From contig JAPFBL010000169.1 of NCBI GenBank assembly GCA_026182355.1, positions 248,001 through 312,000 on the forward strand: a stretch of 64,000 bases of DNA, read 5' to 3'. This DNA is from Hermatobates lingyangjiaoensis. Taxonomy: Eukaryota; Arthropoda; Insecta; Hemiptera; Hermatobatidae. Positions within the stretch are counted from its first letter, which is position 1, and each line of letters starts with the position of its first letter. Made by a program: the position numbers and the translations under genes. Shown here one piece after another: positions 42,230 to 52,880 of the stretch. The notes below the pieces were generated by a model. It was not told where the DNA came from, ran no database searches, and saw only the letters and a program-made list of their open reading frames with translations.

Positions 42230-44960
42230 AAACTATTGATGAAAAAGCTGTTTCAGAATACCAAATATGGATCTAGCTGCATCTCATTCAAAACAATTGT
42301 CATTGGAGGTAAAAATTAGTTGGAATACTTTGTGAATCACTTGATAAATTAAGCGAATTATTTATTTTGCCAACAATCGGAATATTTAATATTATAAGAA
42401 ATAATTACAATGATTTGTGTAAAAATATTCATCATAAAGTCAGAATGCAAAAATACGAAACCTACTTTTTCAGATGTTGTTATGAATGAAGGCTCTTTGC
42501 AAATTGAAGACTTTACTCAAACATGTAGAAGTAGGACTTGTATCTTAAACAGAGCCTCAAGGGTACTAGGTTTGTTCCCTTGAGTGATTAGTCTTATTTT
42601 TGAGGCAGAACATGCTTGGTATTGTAAAAGAAGAAGTAGGAATATTATAGAAATGCTAGCAGATTTCTTGACTAGACGCTACGATCTCAACAACGGCATC
42701 AATAAATTGTTGGTTAGAGCTGGTTTGCGTAAACTGTGTAAAAAGTATAAGAATCACCGACACTTTTGTTGATTGAGTGTCGTCAGTAATGAATCCATTA
42801 TTCTTCGCTGGAGCAAATGTCTTGGGATATAGGTGACCGACTCCAACTAGGGTCGTCATTCTTCAGGGCTTAAAGATCAAATGACTTTTGACCTTATGGA
42901 TCAAAGACCTGGGTAATCCTCCCAAACATGAGGAAATCCCAATTTCTCTGGAATCAGGGCTTACTTCCAGAGTGAGTCCCAGTACTGCGTCCATCAGCCA
43001 AGTTGATGGACTTTCCCAATAGTAAGGGTTGAGGTCTAGCTCCCCCTTGATGATCTGCAGTCACTCTCCCGAGAAGATACTGCTTCTCAAACAACAACGC
43101 CCTTCAACCACAATGAAAGACTACCCTTCTTTGGTGAGAAGCAGCATTTACCACGAGTTTGACACCAATGACGAGACATGAGAAACCTTATAAGAGGCTC
43201 CGAATAGACAACTCCACCCACGTGGTACCGACTATTTTAAGGGTTCTCAGGTAGAACTCCAGACCCTAGAGTCCTACTGCGACTACCTTCGCAACAGGTT
43301 ACGACAGTGGTCACAAATTCTTCCACCTGTTAGCCAGACTAAGCAATCAGCTTACCCTGTTACCCATTGTTACGACGAGGACGCCGACAGATAGGCACAT
43401 GGGAATCAGGGAATCTGCTATCCCTCGAGGGGCCCCAGAGCCCTCGCAAGAGCTGCCTCGAGATATATAACAACTCTGAAAGAACCTTTAGAGCCGTGAA
43501 CAAGAATATGTACAACTTTAATATGTACAATATATGTACAATATGTACAATACTTTAATCTCATACCTTTAGAGTCTGGAAAAGTGTTAACCCTTTTATA
43601 CGAGTGTACCAATTAAAAGGATAGAATAATAATATAATATTATAAAATTCATGAAATAAAGAAATATTTCCCCGGAATAAAAACTCCAGGGAATCACTTT
43701 TATTATAGAACAATTTTCAGGTCCAAAGAGTATTCATTTTTATAAATTTGAACTTTTTTTTTAATCAAAATGATTAATCCAATAACAATTTAGGACAATT
43801 TATTTCTTAACATTTTTCTTTCAACATTGGTTGAACGTGTGTTCAATTTTTTTCATTCTCTATAAAATAAAGTAAGATAAATCTGACAACTATGTAAGAG
43901 TAAGCGTTATTAATTTTTTTGACTTTACCTTAGTAGTTTTTAAAAACTTTCTAATGTCGCAAAAAAACTATTTAATTTTCTTTCCACTATCCTAAAATAT
44001 TGACACTTTTGTAGTTTTCCTTATATTTTGATGATGTTATGTTTTTTTTTTTTAATCACAAGAACAGTAAGAAAAACTTTTTTAAATTTAATATAATTGA
44101 ACAATATAACACCTTTCCCATTATTTTACTTACTTATGGTCCTCAGAAAGTAGTTCTTATATACTGGATTTCATGATTTTTGGTCAAAGGCTGTGTTATA
44201 TAGCGTGGTCACACTTTCATTTTAAATATTCCCATTAGCACATATATAAAAAATATTTCTAAACCATATTGAAGGTTCTGAAAAAGTCTGAATATGTCAA
44301 ATTTTCAGAGTAGATTCTATCATGATTACTGTGTATTGCTCATTTTAAGGTAAAATAAAGTAAACACCTCTGGATATCATTTGCAAGCTAAATATTTAAC
44401 AGAAATAATAATAATAAATGAACCAAAAATGAAAAGAAGCCTAGACACATGGTGCACCTCTTCCTAAAATAGAGGAGATGGCGATGTTGCACATCAGGTT
44501 TGTTTGCTTCACCTTACATCTCTGCCTTGCCTTAACAACCAACTTCATAAACAAATTAAATTCAAATAAACAGTCGTTTAATCTCCATTCATTTTATTTT
44601 CTCGCCAAGTATATATACTTTTCTTTTTAAAGAAGCTCCTAAAACTATAATATAAGCAAATTAACTACTCGCTTGAACAAATATTTGTATTTTATAACTT
44701 TAAACCTAATTTGGATATAGTAAATATGTTTAAAACATTTCTGTTTAAGGATAATAATTTACGAGCTAATAGCAGTAACTGTGCAACTTTAAGCCAGTAC
44801 AATCTGCTTGGTTCTAAGCTACTCGTAAGTCCCTTAATGGAGTGATACTCTAACTTCTAACGAATTTGAAAAGTCGTGGATAAATAAGCTAAGCATGAAC
44901 TTTTTTTAGTGTTACATATTGTAAGTTACTCATCTTATTGTAAGGACATGAAATACAATA
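42230..44960. other. Unrecognised region with GC-richer core (42740-43480)
   Basis: The core is distinctly richer in G and C than its neighbours and has text such as ACCTGGGTAATCC, GTACTGCGTCCATCAGCC and CTCGAGGGGCCCC. It has no long open frame and no repeat partner in the window. The flanks (42230-42740 and 43560-44960) are AT-rich. I see (TAATAT)-like text at 43630-43650 and nothing else. Confidence 0.4.
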
Positions 44961-44973
44961 TTTCTAGCACATA

Positions 44974-45272
44974 TGGTTAGATTAGGTTGAATTGGCAGTC
45001 CCACAAGGGAACAACACATGTAGGCCGTGATATTGATACCACAGGGGCCCTTTGTGATACCACAGAATGAATATTCTAAATTGAGAGTCCTAAAATTTTG
45101 CCAACCGAAGTGTATTTAGAATACCTGACTTGGGACCGACTGCTCAACGTCTTGTCTGAGGGACAAGGTGCTCAGATTTATCCACCTCCTAAGTGAGAAC
45201 CAGAGTGGGCATTGAACCCTGGACCTACCAGTCCTGAGGCAAGCACGTTGCCACTGGGATAACCTGGCTTCT
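44974..45272 (-). repeat. tRNA-derived SINE (minus)
   Basis: Tail-side TTAGATTAGGTTGAATTGG, GGCCCTTTGTGATACCAC, GGGACCGACTGCTCAACGT, TGAGGGACAAGGTGCTCAG and the reversed tRNA head (GAACCCTGGACCTACCAG). It is nearly full length, with a small internal duplication of GATACCACA. Confidence 0.88.
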
Positions 45273-45754
45273 TTCAATATATATAGTCAATAGTAAAGCA
45301 GTTTTGGTGTTCATTGCAGTTATACGGACCTGCTTATAACAAAAGATCACTGATCTTTAATTAAAGTAAGCAGACTTTATTTAAAACAAACATCTTTGTT
45401 TTGATAATGACTTGAACTTGCAAAACTGTTTGATTCCTGATATACAATTTAATTATATATATTTAGATATATATATGAATAAATTAAAGCGCTTTCACAC
45501 ACACGCTTCAATGACTCGCTTTTAATCTCCTAACCTAAGAATATCTCTCACACTTCACCTTCTCCAATTCACTGCCGATTACAAACGAGAGTTTTAAATC
45601 ACTTAAGGTTTTAACTAATTACAATAATATTTGTTCTGTTTTGAATAACTTCTATTTTATATCTTTACTGAAAGAAATGTACAGCCAGCTTGAAAAAATT
45701 CCTTCTCGGATTTACATGTTTGAGGTTTCAGAGTATTTATTTGACGTTTTTCGA
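45273..45754. other. Intergenic, nothing recognised
   Basis: AT-rich sequence. Confidence 0.5.
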
Positions 45755-46040
45755 TGCAGTGAGTGTGTGTTTTTTGTTTGTAGGTGGGTGGGTTGTATTG
45801 TTGTCTATCCTAAAGTTTGTGTGCACTTATAAGACACAATATTTGATGGATCAAATTTACATTTCACACAAAAATGCCCTTTTTTATTAGGGTAATATTA
45901 ATACATAAAAAAGTAACTTTTTTGACCGAAAAGTGATTTTAGGCAACTTTTTTTTTCTTCTAATAACGAACTTGAGGGTTTTGAAATTTTTCGTTTATTA
46001 TAAAACAGGGAGGAGCTTTGCTAGAAAATAGGTCAAGATT
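45755..46040. repeat. Dispersed repeat shared with 950-1290
   Basis: GTGGGTGGGTTGTATTG, CTAAAGTTTGTGTG, GATGGATCAAATTTACAT, TTTTGACCGAAAAGTGA and a T-run before CTTCTAATAACG follow the order seen at 950-1200. Probably part of the CA-tailed LINE family. Confidence 0.5.
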
Positions 46041-46540
46041 TCTTGATAATGTACGTAAAGTTTTTAGACAATGTAGTGGTATGTCGTTTGATGTATCACA
46101 ATTAAATTAGTCGCAAATATAACAATATAAGAAGAAACACCTTTCTGTTGAAAATACATGAAAAGAATGTGATGTTTTGGTACAGTTTATAATCCATAAT
46201 ACGTGATCTTAACCCTGAACGGCCAACTGAACAACTATTGAATTTAGCTGAGAAAATGCAACTAAAATTAATATGCTTGAATAGCAATTTTAAGAAGTTG
46301 TGATTACTGTGGAATGTAATATATCTATAAAAACTGAACTTAGAATAATAGATGATTTCCTGTATGTACTTGTCTTATTTCTTTACATTGACTTAAATTT
46401 TTTCCCAGAATCGTGTCAAACATAATTATTGAATTAAGGTTTAACACGAAAAATGTGAAGTTATTTTAAAGAGTTAATATGATATGGAAGAACTTGCAAA
46501 ACTCCCAGTCCTGGTATGTGTGGACTTTTTTTCCCAGCAG
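46041..46540. other. Intergenic, nothing recognised
   Basis: AT-rich unique sequence. Confidence 0.5.
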
Positions 46541-46600
46541 ATAAGGTTAGGTTAGGTTGCATTGGCAGTCCCACAAGGCAACGCATGTAGGCCATGATAG
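46541..46600 (-). repeat. SINE 3' tail fragment (minus)
   Basis: AGGTTAGGTTAGGTTGCATTGG, CAGTCCCACAAGG and TGTAGGCCATGATA: only the last 60 bp of the family. Confidence 0.8.
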
Positions 46601-46990
46601 TAAGAATACTTGTGCAGTTGTATTCCGGTTGTAGTAGTTAGTTCGATTGTTTTGGTTTAGCTATCATTGTTATTTGAGGGTGACTGCGGTACTACACCTC
46701 CTGGGAATTACTCTACTTCTACCCTTCCTTTATAAAGTACCCTAGTTAGCTCCACTGCCTCCGACAAGCTCAGAACTTTTGCTGGGTCCAGCAGTAAAAG
46801 TTCTTCTATAGTTTCATTGAGTATCCCGAAGCTCCTATCTTTGCAAAGCAACATAACCTAACAGTCAGTCAGCAGGTGTAACAGTGTTTCTTCTTCTTTT
46901 TTTTCAGAATCTACACAAACCATCATCGATAAATTCCCATTCTTTTGGTTTAGCGAATGTCGTCAAATCCATTGCATTCTGAACTACCAG
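46601..46990 (-). pseudogene. LINE C-terminal fragment, third LINE family
   Basis: On minus a frame runs GNLSMMVCVDSEKKEEETLLH, then HLLTDC, a stop, then MLLCKDRSFGILNETIEELLL and LSLSEAVELTRVLYKGR. The C-x-n-E-E-T-LLHLLTDC block followed by an R-x-x-x-G segment is the usual end of jockey-like LINE ORF2 proteins. There is at least one in-frame stop and one upstream frameshift (near 46960). It does not match the other LINE ends in the window at the DNA level. Confidence 0.6.
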
Positions 46991-47489
46991 TTGCTTATAA
47001 AAAGTTAGTAAGAATACACTGTAACTGGAATGAGAATAGTGATTGCAGATGACACCGTTCTATTTATATCATCACGGCATAAACTCATAAAAAAGGATGT
47101 ATTAACCTCAATATGAGTTCAAAGTAGGAATAAGGTCTTTAGAGGTCCATGGCCCTCGTTAAAGTTACGAATAGAACTGTTTGTTGTTTCTTCATTGGTT
47201 CTCACTGATAAAACTAATAAAACGTAAAATGATAGTTTGATCCTTGAATCTCGATTTCTGATTTGTATTGCTACTCTCAATTTGGTTTTTGTTGATCTTA
47301 TTAGACAATCACTAATTCATTTCAATAATAAATATCAATATATTTATACATTGATAGTTATGTTACATGGTTATTTTTAAATCCTATTATATATATTAAG
47401 TTACTGGTTTGGAATAAATGAGTGATTTTTATAAGTAAGTTAGAATGTGGGTTATCTATAGCAAAGTGTTGGAGGTTAGGATTGGGTTT
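46991..47489. other. Intergenic, nothing recognised
   Basis: AT-rich sequence upstream of the GC-richer patch. Confidence 0.4.
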
Positions 47490-47900
47490 GGAGCCACTGG
47501 TAGTCTGACGTCATCCTAATTAATTCTGCCCCTCTTCCGGTTCACATCTGGGAAGTATACTTTTCCAAGATTAGGGCAAAACGGAGGGAGGAAGACAAGC
47601 GCCTGCGCATTGGGCTTGGGAGGCAGTACATACTAAATATACCCAGAATCCCCTGTCTGATGCCATGACAAGCCAGTTGTTAAGTTATCTCCGAGAGGGT
47701 AGTGTCTTCCACTGAAGGCAGGCAGAACGAGAGAGCTGCTGCTGCTGCTTCTGCTCTTGCTTGCTTCTTCTTCGGTTCCTTTGGGTTTGTCTTTTTCCGC
47801 TTTGCTGCCTGGTTATTGGAATCATGTCCACTGTCAGCGAAGTGAAAGAGACCGATTCATTGGGAAACAGTCAACTTTGAAGAAAAGAGCCCCCCCACTA
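47490..47900 (+). promoter_or_regulatory. GC-richer patch; candidate promoter and first exon
   Basis: This 400-bp patch stands out from its AT-rich surroundings. It has a GCGCCTGCGCATTGG segment like NRF1-type promoter elements (47600-47616) and a CTG/CTT-rich leader (47735-47775). An ATG at 47824 opens MSTVSEVKETDSLGNSQL before a stop. GAA/GTGAAA at about 47842 could be a splice donor, which would make the stop irrelevant. I do not recognise the peptide. It could equally be an old repeat. Confidence 0.25.
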
Positions 47901-48089
47901 CATCATAATCACCGCCAATGTAACTTACGTAAACAAACCTCCCAACAACCATTCTTATTTCTTATCTTTTCTCTACTAAAAACTCTAACGCTCCAAACAA
48001 CACTTGTGACTTACTGCATGTCTTTTGTTCAATTTTGTCTTTTTTGCTAATGTACTTTTCTTTCATACTTCCACAAGTAAATACAATGA

Positions 48090-48265
48090 ACTCAATAGTT
48101 GTGCAATCCGTAATTGTGTGGCATTTACTCATACTGGGGTAAATAGATAAAACAAAGTCTCTACACACAAAAAAAGAAGCCTTTTTTTTCGAAACGCGTA
48201 GAATAAAAAAGTTTCTTTTTTGTGTGTGGAGACTTTGCTTCATCCATTTACCCCAGTATGAAATA
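48090..48265. repeat. Foldback element, family F, copy with deleted centre
   Basis: TTGTGCAATCCGTAATTGTG, CATTTACTCATACTGGGGT and AAAGTCTCTACACAC on the left, with the complement GTGTGTGGAGACTTTG and TTTACCCCAGTATG on the right. The central ribozyme-like hairpin is lost; only TCGAAACGCGTAGAA remains. Confidence 0.8.
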
Positions 48266-48930
48266 CAATGAAACTTACTTCAAAGAAAAAAAAAATTAAT
48301 TACTTTAACTTTCACGCCGACTTAGTACTTTAAATCTTGCTGAAATCATTGCTCTATAGCAATACAGATGCTAAATTTACTTTTCAAAAATCATAAAACA
48401 AAGATGTTTGCTATATCCAACATTCCCAATTTGTATTTCCTGCTAACGGTATAACTTTTCTAACCTTTTAATAAATAACCCAAAAAATTTAAATATAAAA
48501 ATAAGGCGGTACTTTTCTAATCCAACTTAACCAATTAAGTAATTTTTCAATAATAATTTCTTTAGTTAATAATTGCTTTGATATATTACCAACTTTAAAT
48601 TTCAAGACACATTATCTAAAAATGAATAAAATATGGAATATTTTATATCAAAGAAACCGAGTAATTATTTCAAGTCCATACAAAGTACAAAGTAATACTC
48701 AGCATTCTGAGTATTAATAAAATAATAAATGATTAAATTATATCACCTGTAAAACGATTTTTATTTAACCTTCATGTTTCATTCCCATTCTATGTCAATT
48801 ATTTGACTGCATGTCTTGGATTAGGGAATTTTCGTTTGGCTCAAAGTGGAAATATTTATTAAATATTGCATAAAACTAAAAAATATTTATTTAATAGAGC
48901 ATATTGTCACTTTTTTAAGCTTCATAATGT
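48266..48930. other. AT-rich DNA, nothing recognised
   Basis: No repeat or coding signal. Confidence 0.5.
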
Positions 48931-48932
48931 AC

Positions 48933-49404
48933 CTAACTGATCTTTGAATGATGAATATTACCAACAAATTTACAAAGAAACTCTGCATCATTCACAAACT
49001 TAAGTTGTTTGGCTAGTCTTGGAAGGGGGTCCAATGACCCATGATATGGCAAAATTATAGAATTTGACAATGAACGGGACTCGGTTGAAATAATAGAGAA
49101 AGTTTTTTTAGCACCCTTCAAAGCTAAATCGATATAACGCCCTCAAAAACATATTTCTAGAAACAGAGATTATAACATTTTTTTGATGGGAAGAATAAAA
49201 GTAAACATGTGCAAGTACATTTGTAGGTTTTCTATATACACTAAAGTGTAACTCTTTAGATAACTTATGGATCAGGACATCTAAGAAGGGCAAATTACCA
49301 CTTACTTCTTCTTCTATTGTGAATTTGACTGTCGGCACTAATGAATTTAATTTTATTAGGAAAGCATTTTTATTTATAGGATTTTCATATTGTGGTTTCA
49401 TCAT
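48933..49404 (-). pseudogene. Penelope-like element reverse transcriptase, C-terminal part
   Basis: Two overlapping minus frames form one relic. The first (49404-49108) reads VKFTIEEEVSGNLPFLDVLI, then FSVYRKPTNVLAHV and SHQKNVIISVSRNMFLRALYR. The LPFLDV-x-n-YRKPT block is the end of the PLE palm, and the SH...RA-x-R block is its thumb. The second (49121-48933) continues with AKKTF, ILPYHGSLDPLPRLAKQLKF, the linker to the endonuclease. The frame changes near 49115, and the segment between (about 20 residues) is missing or scrambled. No endonuclease follows. The 5' side is fused at 49400 to a family A-like end (TTATTTGACG...TGAAATC). Confidence 0.85.
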
Positions 49405-49474
49405 TGATTATTATTTGACGGTTAATATGAAATCTTTATATATATATTTGACTCTGACGAAGACTGCTTGTTGC
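49405..49474 (+). repeat. Family A fragment
   Basis: ATTGATTATTATTTGACGG, TGAAATC, (TA)n, then TTTGACT-CTGACGA-AGACTGCTTGTTGCTG. The motif is cut off before GAAA. Confidence 0.65.
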
Positions 49475-49655
49475 TGTCTAGATGGCGGGATAGACCCGTC
49501 TATCCTGTTGGTACAGAGTCTCCAACCGTCTCTGCACCAGTGCGCTTGGTTTCCCTTTCTTATCTCTCCTGAAGACGGTTCAACCGAAAATTAGAGACTG
49601 TAAATGTGTGTTTTTAATATCTCTACGTTTCTTTATGTACATTGAACTGTATATA
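49475..49655 (+). repeat. Family C half-element, copy 2
   Basis: Same organisation as 21876-22018, with better preserved pairing (see the motif entry). Confidence 0.75.
49565..49597 (+). ncRNA. Hammerhead-like motif, family C
   Basis: TCTC (49565-49568), CTGAAGA (49569-49575), C, GGT-TCA-ACC, GAA(A) (49586-49589), AATT as a palindromic stem III, A (49593) as the cleavage base, then GAGA (49594-49597) that pairs perfectly with TCTC. It has three consistent helices despite complete lack of similarity to family A outside the core. Confidence 0.45.
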
Positions 49656-49784
49656 TATAAAAGAAATCACCATGAATTTAATTGAGAGAAGTAAAATAAC
49701 TGTGTGGTGATTTCTTTAAGTATACAGTCACGTGTCTTTATTGTAAAATGTGTTCATTACTATACATATCACTATTTTTCTTTT

Positions 49785-49925
49785 TTTTTATCGAGGTTTG
49801 GTTTATCTTCAAACAAAACAACACCTATAAACCAACGTTTTGTCCTTATTTGTAGACGTTTTCAGCTTAAACGTCGGCTTAAATGTGTTGTATTATTCGA
49901 AGATAAACCAAACCTCGGTAAAAAG
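49785..49925. repeat. Small foldback, family J
   Basis: GAGGTTTGGTTTATCTTC...AACAACAC on the left pairs with GTGTTGT...GAAGATAAACCAAACCTC on the right. The loop has AACGTTTTG and TTAAACGTCGG text, reminiscent of family G ends. Confidence 0.75.
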
Positions 49926-50394
49926 AAAAATATTGTTATATATATGTGGTCGAGAAAAGAAAACATTTAATATATATACATATACTAAACGACAGTAGGA
50001 TATTAAAAAATATCGCTTTCTTTGGTCAGAGTTTCACTCGTACTGATGATGACTAGTTGTTTCGCTTGAAAACAACACGATATATCCAGTTTTAGCCAAG
50101 TATTAGATAATCTCAATCATGCTTACCTAACATTTCTTGTCATATATAATTCTTGTGTTGTATCTGAAGATATACTCAGGGCTATATCAATTACAGAATA
50201 TACTATCATAGCATGAGCCAATAGTCTGTAATGCATGTAACCCTTATGATGTGTACAGATATACAGCTAACAGTGTATGAGAGTTATGTAATACCTACAT
50301 GAATAAATCTCGAGAAATATAAAGACAAATCTAATACTATAGAATATATGTAGTCGAGGTAACATAAGTTATGTACATATCAATGCCGGTTTCA
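49926..50394. other. Intergenic with a degenerate CTGATGA...GAAA motif
   Basis: At 50043-50071 CTGATGA, T, GACTAGTTGTTTCGCTT, GAAA matches the shared design, but stem II is weak. Otherwise nothing recognised. Confidence 0.35.
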
Positions 50395-50515
50395 GTTGAG
50401 ATTTGACTAAGACGAAGACAGCTTGTTACGGTTGAAAGTCATTAGTCTATTTTTTCCTTTTCTCATTGATGTTTGAACATCGATAGTTTTTTAACTTGTT
50501 TATTGTGAAATCTTG
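50395..50515 (+). repeat. Family A, diverged arm
   Basis: TTTGACT-AAGACGA-AGACAGCTTGTTACGGTTGAAAG, TTTCCTTTTCTCATTG, TTGTGAAATC. The first core base pairs are mutated. Confidence 0.6.
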
Positions 50516-50527
50516 TTTTATATATAT

Positions 50528-50758
50528 ATAAAGATTTTACATAAACACGTGAAATAACAATCAATGATCAAACCACAATAAGAAATGGGGAAACAAGACT
50601 AAGATCTTTCAACCATAACAAGCGGTCTTCGTCAGAGTCAAAAACCCAACTGATGAAACCCGCTTGTAACGGTTGAAAGATTATAGACTGTCTTGTTTTC
50701 CCATTTCTAATTGTGGTTTGATTAATGATTGTTATTTCACGTGTTTATATGAAATCTT
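50528..50758. repeat. Foldback element, family A, copy 6
   Basis: The left arm is intact (motif on minus, 50597-50639). The right arm lost GACTCTGACG and now reads CTGATGAAACCCGC, then GGTTGAAAGATTATAGAC, so only one motif is whole. Confidence 0.85.

Positions 50759-50813
<55 letters not shown>
50759..50813. repeat. (TA)n microsatellite
   Basis: A TA tract joins a family A foldback directly to a family B foldback. Confidence 0.97.
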
Positions 50814-50817
<4 letters not shown>

Positions 50818-51112
50818 AATTCAAAACGAAGGAAACACACAGAAAGACACAGACATAACTCACATCGATATTTCGACCATCGTCGTCATCAGGAGGTGTG
50901 AAGAGCGAAAAGCTCAGTAGTACTGAGTCAGTGGTACTGAGTACCGCCCTGTCTTTCTGCGGGACTCTTCGCTCTTCGCTCTTCACACCTCCTGATGATG
51001 ACGATGGTCGAAATATCGATGTGAGTTATGTCTGTGTCTTTCTGCGTGTTTCCTTCGTTTTGAATTTATTTTATTTTAAAAAAGTCCGCTGAACTTTTTC
51101 TTTTAATTGTGT
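50814..51112. repeat. Foldback element, family B, copy 2
   Basis: The arms (50814-50912 and 50972-51075) match those at 145-460. The centre is different (CAGTAGTACTGAGTCAGTGG...). The motif is on plus at 50986-51025 (CTGATGA 50992-50998, GAAA 51010-51013) and on minus at about 50862-50896. The right outer end has TTAAAAAAGTCCGCTGAAC as in the left outer ends of the other copies. Confidence 0.88.
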
Positions 51113-51277
51113 ATATATATATATTTATATTATATTGATTGTCGTTTCCTCGCGACATCATTCCTCTGCTGTTGAAGAACATCAACATTTGAATTATTAA
51201 AAAATTGGATTATATTAACATCATATTAATAACTGGATCATAGTATTATCTTTCATTTTTGTTCCTTTCAGTTTTTA

Positions 51278-51280
<3 letters not shown>
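51113..51280. other. Spacer, nothing recognised
   Basis: AT-rich sequence between foldback clusters. Confidence 0.5.

Positions 51281-51350
<70 letters not shown>
51281..51350. repeat. (CT)n(TA)n microsatellite
   Basis: CT tract (51281-51319) followed by TA (51320-51350). Confidence 0.97.
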
Positions 51351-51352
<2 letters not shown>

Positions 51353-51562
51353 ATGATCAAACCACAATAAGAAAATGGGAAAACAAGACTAAGATCTTTC
51401 AACCGTAACAAGCGGTCTTCGTCAGAGTCAAAAACCCAACTGATTTTGTGTTTTTGACTCTGATGAAGACCGCTTGTTACGGTTGAAAGATCTTAGTCTT
51501 GTTTTCCCATTTTCTTATTGTGGTTTAATCATTGATAGTTATTTCACGTGTTTATGTGAAAT

Positions 51563-51566
<4 letters not shown>
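51350..51566. repeat. Foldback element, family A, copy 7
   Basis: Two intact arms around CCCAACTGATTTTGTG. The minus motif is at 51387-51429 and the plus motif at 51456-51498. Confidence 0.9.
51456..51498 (+). ncRNA. Hammerhead-like motif, family A, best core
   Basis: The only family A plus-arm copy with the exact textbook CTGATGA (51460-51466). GACT/AGTC (51456-51459 and 51495-51498) form stem I, GACCG/CGGTT stem II after one extra A, GAAA 51485-51488, AGATCT stem III, and T 51494 is the predicted cleavage base. Confidence 0.5.

Positions 51567-51567
<1 letters not shown>

Positions 51568-51606
<39 letters not shown>
51568..51606. repeat. (TA)n microsatellite
   Basis: A TA tract links families A and D. 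Confidence 0.95.
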
Positions 51607-51608
<2 letters not shown>

Positions 51609-51775
51609 TTGTTTGTATCGGTCAGTGGACGCATTTACGTCTCCGTTCCTTCATTCCTTCTTCTTTTTATTTTCTTCTTCTCTCCTGAAGACGGCAAGAC
51701 GCCGAAATGATCGAGATTCGTGAGTGTTAGTCCTCTTTCTTGTGTTCTCTAGCTGTAACTTTAATTATATATCTA
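51607..51775 (+). repeat. Family D half-element
   Basis: CGTTCCTTCATTCCTTC lead, CTGAAGA (51685-51691), C, GGC-AAGAC-GCC, GAAA (51704-51707), then ATGATCGAGATT and a tail to (TA)n. Same core design, different sequence. Pairing of stems I and III is not clean. Confidence 0.6.
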
Positions 51776-52450
51776 TATATATAAAACAAGAATGCACAAT
51801 AAAACAAGTGAAATAAAAATCAATGTATGAACTACAGTAAAAAATCAGAAAAAAATTACCAAGATCTTTTTTCTGATTGTTTTACTAGTTATCGTTCAGA
51901 GTCACAGTAAAGACTTGAAATAAAAAAAATGATACCACTATAATAACAATAAAAACTTACATTTTTAACCACTATATGTCTTTATAGCTAGGAATTTTGC
52001 AATAAAACTTTGATTTATCAACCAAAACAACTGGTCTTCGTCAGTTCGGAATGTGGCTCTTTCAATGACTAGTTAATTTGATCAGAAAGTCTAATATATT
52101 TGTTTAGATATATTTTATTTGATATGGTTTATAGATAGTTTATTTGTTATATATGCAATATAAAAGTTTCTCAAATTTCGACTAGTCACTTTTTGTAAAA
52201 GTTTGTTAATAATCCTATTTCTCTAATATTGAGCTTTTCAAATCCTTTATGAATATATTATGGGAAAAAGCAAACATAAATATTTAAACTTGAAGTGAAA
52301 CTTTTCTTGCGTAGTTAAGTTGTTTCAGTTAAAGTAAATATTTTAAATTGTTTGAAAATCACAACCAAGGCTTATGTTTAACCTTGGTTTAAAACCTTCA
52401 GAGTTATAGAAATCTAAGAACTTTTTAGAAAAAAAAATTTTTAAATCGTC
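51776..52450. other. AT-rich with degenerate foldback remains
   Basis: At 51785-52050 there are decayed family A-like words (GTGAAATAAAAATCAATG, AACTGGTCTTCGTCAG). The rest is unrecognised. Confidence 0.4.
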
Positions 52451-52489
52451 GAATCTAATAATACAGGGTCAAACCAGAAGTAGTATTAC

Positions 52490-52880
52490 TGATTTTCTGC
52501 ATCCTGAACGAAGCTAACTGGTGCGATGGACGGGAGTGTCTCGAGCCTCGTATTTCTTTTTGTCACCTTCAGATTGTTATTGAGATAGGACGTTTGTTTT
52601 TGTTGACTCCTATCAAGAGGTGTTGTCAAAGCCTTGAATGATGCTCTTTTAGGCCTGTTTTCCCTCGGGGACACGAGAAAAAAATCATGGGATAACGTTA
52701 TCAAGAAGCCCTTATCTGTTTGAATCGCATCCACGTTTTCTGGTAAATTTGCTAGCGCTTCATCTTCTCGTCTTCATTTAGAACTTTTGGAACGAACTTC
52801 GTACAAGTCTTTCTCATGTTGAGATCTTCAGTAATTTTGTACTGAACGTTACGCTAGGATATTTCCAGTCTGTCAGATAA
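52490..52880 (-). pseudogene. Mariner-like transposase remnant
   Basis: On minus the broken frame gives KITEDLNMRKTCTKFVPKVL, then NEDEKMKR, then after stops and frame changes SPRENRPKRASFKAL. In mariner transposases the second helix-turn-helix ends with a 'edL-x-MRKV-x-AKFVPKLL' block, and 'SPRPKKAR-x-S' lies before the catalytic domain's central Asp. Both are in the right order, with a shorter gap than normal. No inverted termini were found. Call rests on two short blocks. Confidence 0.5.
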
